Below, in pieces: positions 61,604 through 64,000 of a DNA stretch of 64,000 nucleotides. The DNA lies in NCBI RefSeq assembly GCF_954871325.1, contig NC_088775.1, forward strand, positions 31,659,561 through 31,723,560, read 5' to 3'. Positions within the stretch are counted from its first letter, which is position 1. Each line of letters starts with the position of its first letter. Source of the stretch: Gordionus sp. m RMFG-2023 (Eukaryota > Nematomorpha > Gordioida > Chordodea > Parachordodidae). A program made the translations under genes and the position numbers. The notes beneath the pieces were generated by a model that did no database searches, was not told the origin of the DNA, and was given only the letters and a program-made list of their open reading frames with translations.

Positions 61604-61927
61604 TTGCAGAGGTACCATTTGCAGGACCAGGCCCAGATTTTTTTAAAAATTTTTTCCGGCCCGAGTTTTTTTTTAAAAAAATTTTCAGGCCCGGCCCGGC
61701 TAGCCCAGTCCGAATTTTTTAAAATAAATTATATTTATTTTTGATATTTATAGCTAATAATGGCGATTTCAAATATTTGGTTTTAAAATATACAACTCGG
61801 CTCGGATATTATTTCTTAAAAAATTTTCAGGCCCAGCCCGGGTGTTTTTTTAAAAAAAAATTACGAGCCCGGCCCGGGTATATTTAAAAAAATTAAAATT
61901 CGGGGGCCGGGCCTGCAAGTCTGTGAA
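61604..61927 (+). mobile_element. GGCCCGG hAT fragment nested in copy 2
   Basis: Starts near CAGAGCCTTGCAGAGGTACC and ends GGGCCTGCAAGTCTG. It is an internal-deletion version of the family of 17916-19779, at the same position as in copy 1. Confidence 0.88.
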
Positions 61928-62397
61928 AAACATACCTATGAAATACAACATCTGAAAGTAGATTGAATGATTTGGATCTTTTGAATATTCATAGACATTT
62001 AACGCCAAGCAAGGATTGATAATTGAAAAATTAGCTCAAAACATACAAAATACAATTATTCCTAAGAAACTTTTTGTGTATTAATTTATATTTACAACAT
62101 TTAAATTTTTTATACTTTATATATTTTAAAAGCTCAAAAAATTCAAATTTCAATTTTGGGTCATTTAAGTGATTCATATCATGGGTTATATTCACTTTAT
62201 ATTTTATGATTCACATTTAAATGCCGGTTTATATATATAATTTTTTTAATTCACATTAGTTTAAAATTGTGTATTAGAAAAGTTATTAATCCTAATAAAT
62301 TTATGCTTAGTATTTTTAATTAAAAATATTATTTCTTAAAAAAATTTATTATCCCCCCCCTCCAGACCAAATTCCTGCGTACGCGCCTGGAAACAAT

Positions 62398-63435
62398 CAT
62401 ATATTTGATACATTAATTTGATTCAAATTGAATAGTAAATTTATTTTTTTGACTATGAATGAATCATATTTATTCTTTCAAATACAATTATTTAAATAAA
62501 ATTTAAATAATTGGTTTTAAATATCAATAAAAATGCTAAATTTAAATTATTTTTTTTATTTTTAAATATTTCACACCTTTTTTAAATTTTATTCTAATTT
62601 TAAAAAGGTCTAGGCCTTAATAAATCAAAATAAAAGGTTTAAAATGTGAATTAATAAATTTAAATATTACAATTTATTATGTGATATGTTATTGGTTAAA
62701 GAATATATAATATTATAAAATAAAACTTATACCTTTTAAACTCTTTCAATTCCAATAAAAATTGATAAAATTTATGTGCAATTAATTGAATTAAATATAC
62801 TATTTGATAGATTTTAATATAATTCTATTTAAATCATATGGAATAACATTTTAAAAAATTATTTAATTTTAAATGAACAGAATAAATAATGCACTATTAT
62901 ATTTGAATAGTTCTTTTGCATACTATATGTATTAAAAATTAATGCAAATAGTCAGAATTATTCAAATCTATGAGAAAGAAATGTTGAATGATGGTAGAAT
63001 ACATAGAAATGATCATAAAATGCATAAGGATGTCACTTAAGTGTAATTGTGAGTTAATAAGCAATCAAGAGTTAATGCATATAAAAATTAAAAAATGAGA
63101 CTATAAGTATAGTTAAAAAGAATTTCGTAAAAATATAAATGCAAAATATAATATCATAAAAATGATAAATGTATCATAAAGATTGTATATTTAAAGGAAA
63201 TCAAATATACATTTATAAAGAAAATTGTAAAAATATATTATTTATAATGTAATATATAAAAATATATCTAATATTCTATATTATAGAATCGAAATTAAAT
63301 ATAATTACCTTAGTATAGTAAATTGAATTTGTACACTCCATAAAAAAAAATAACGTTACGATTTTTATGATTTTGAATCAAGAAATTATTTTTATTGACA
63401 TTGCATATTTGACTGATATTTTTTTTTTGCTTTTT
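62398..63435. other. A+T-rich spacer
   Basis: No gene, repeat or element end seen. A run of T with TTTTTAG at its end (63421-63437) is a good splice acceptor for the following frame. Confidence 0.45.
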
Positions 63436-63437
63436 AG

Positions 63438-63811
63438 CTTTTACATTTTCGGGTGGTAAGCTTTTTCAATATCTTTTTCCATTTCATATTATTCATACAA
63501 TTAATTATATTCAATTTTTGTTTAATGATATTCGCCTAAGTTTGTGGGCCAATTTGGTCATCCCATCCTTTATTTACCAATCACTTCTAGACTCTTACCT
63601 TTTTCCCTGTAAAGATTTTAATGTTGTTAAAAATCCCTATTTGTTTAGAAACTACCCGATTACGGTTTTAGCATTTTGCTCAGATGTTGAAAAAAGGTTT
63701 GGACCTCTATTTGCCAAATCTCGAGGCTTACATATTATTTTGGCTAAGATATTAATCGGGTGGTTTTTAAAAATCAACCCAAATAGGGCTTTTCAAGTTC
63801 AACAGCACTAG
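63438..63811 (+). CDS. possible exon of unknown, hydrophobic protein
   Basis: An open frame of about 123 codons to TAG (63809-63811), directly after a strong acceptor (T10GCT5AG ending at 63437). It reads FTFSGGKLFQYLFPFHIIHT, then LSLWANLVIPSFIYQSLLDS and YPITVLAFCSDVEKRFGPLF; it is rich in hydrophobic and aromatic residues and could hold one or two membrane segments. There is no Met near the start, in line with an internal exon. It is followed 18 bases on by a MITE fragment. No family is recognised; a retroelement fragment is the main alternative. Confidence 0.4.
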
Positions 63812-63828
63812 TCAATACTACCTAAGTC

Positions 63829-63905
63829 TGTTCACCAGCGTCTACATGACAAGATTTTCACTGGATGCAAACCTTCAAAAATCTTTGCCTAGCCCCCTAA
63901 AAAAA
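63829..63905. mobile_element. partial second copy of the 227-bp MITE family
   Basis: Begins CAGCGTCTACATGA and continues TTCACTGGATGCAAACC, matching the inverted right end of the element at 5139-5365. Similarity fades at about 63905; the other end is not seen. Confidence 0.75.
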
Positions 63906-64000
63906 ATTACCACCTTCGGCGGCGGTGTCTCCCTATTATTATTTTTACCTTTTAAATTTATTGATACTCTTTTCAGAGAATTTATAAAGGATAACTTAAA

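Larger units (their letters stand above)
60526..62389 (+). mobile_element. ZMYM/DUF4371-type hAT transposon, copy 2, both ends present
   Basis: 1864 bp. The termini CAGGCGCGTACGCAG are perfect inverted repeats; flanks GAGACAAT (60518-60525) and GAAACAAT (62390-62397) match at 7 of 8, fitting hAT. G- and C-runs follow just inside both ends. It contains a transposase C-terminal trace and a nested GGCCCGG element, both as in copy 1 (27593-29370, inverted). Confidence 0.94.

Noticed and set aside
1-64000. tRNA, rRNA or bacterial operon features
   Set aside because: Nothing with a cloverleaf, ribosomal core motif, ribosome-binding site or gene packing of that type was seen.

Overview
The window is a strongly A+T-rich stretch of an animal nuclear genome (about three quarters A+T by eye, not computed). 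The animal assignment rests on one host gene: ten exons on the minus strand, from 44054 down to 12159, that join in phase into a homologue of FBXW7 (Drosophila archipelago, nematode SEL-10), the substrate-recognition F-box/WD40 subunit of an SCF ubiquitin ligase. The exons are visibly richer in G+C than their surroundings and have GT-AG boundaries. The species cannot be named from the sequence; an invertebrate with a transposon-rich, A+T-rich genome fits best. No rRNA, tRNA, CRISPR array or prokaryotic feature is seen.

Host gene layout, in transcription order: N-terminal exons (44054-43740, 41914-41808, 41401-41224), the dimerisation helix plus start of the F-box (40871-40737), the F-box proper (31815-31587), a linker (31124-31030), WD1-WD2 (30428-29961), the first part of WD3 (14710-14577), WD3-WD5 (13155-12930), and WD5 to the start of WD7 (12369-12159). 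The last exon (rest of WD7, WD8, C-terminus) is not found and probably lies left of base 1. The introns are filled with mobile DNA: 15 kb between 14710 and 29961, and 9 kb between 31815 and 40737.

Mobile elements dominate. From left to right: a hAT transposon inserted in a copy of its own family (1-3662); a 1-kb hAT carrying a 227-bp MITE (4551-5551); a 2.1-kb foldback element with a 9-bp target duplication (6310-8410); a palindromic satellite array (9790-10840); a Tc1/mariner element (15365-17178); a 6.6-kb foldback element whose arms carry clustered GCGAA motifs and inverted satellite arrays (17500-24093), itself invaded by a hAT with GGCCCGG-rich ends; a LINE remnant (24130-26640); a decayed DUF4371/ZMYM-type hAT (27593-29370) whose sister copy lies at 60526-62389; a fossil Ty3/gypsy element (32019-38845) sitting in one arm of an older inverted-repeat element and itself split by a 2.7-kb DNA transposon; then hAT elements, MITEs and LINE remnants from 45 kb to 56 kb. 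From 56 to 60.5 kb nothing is recognisable.

Three regions have coding character but no recognised family: a pair of short ORFs inside the large FBXW7 intron (14871-15334), a possible spliced exon at 50316-50563 on the minus strand, and a 123-codon open frame behind a strong splice acceptor at the right edge (63438-63811). The most distinctive non-coding structure is the 6.6-kb GCGAA foldback element with its alternating two-type palindromic satellite.
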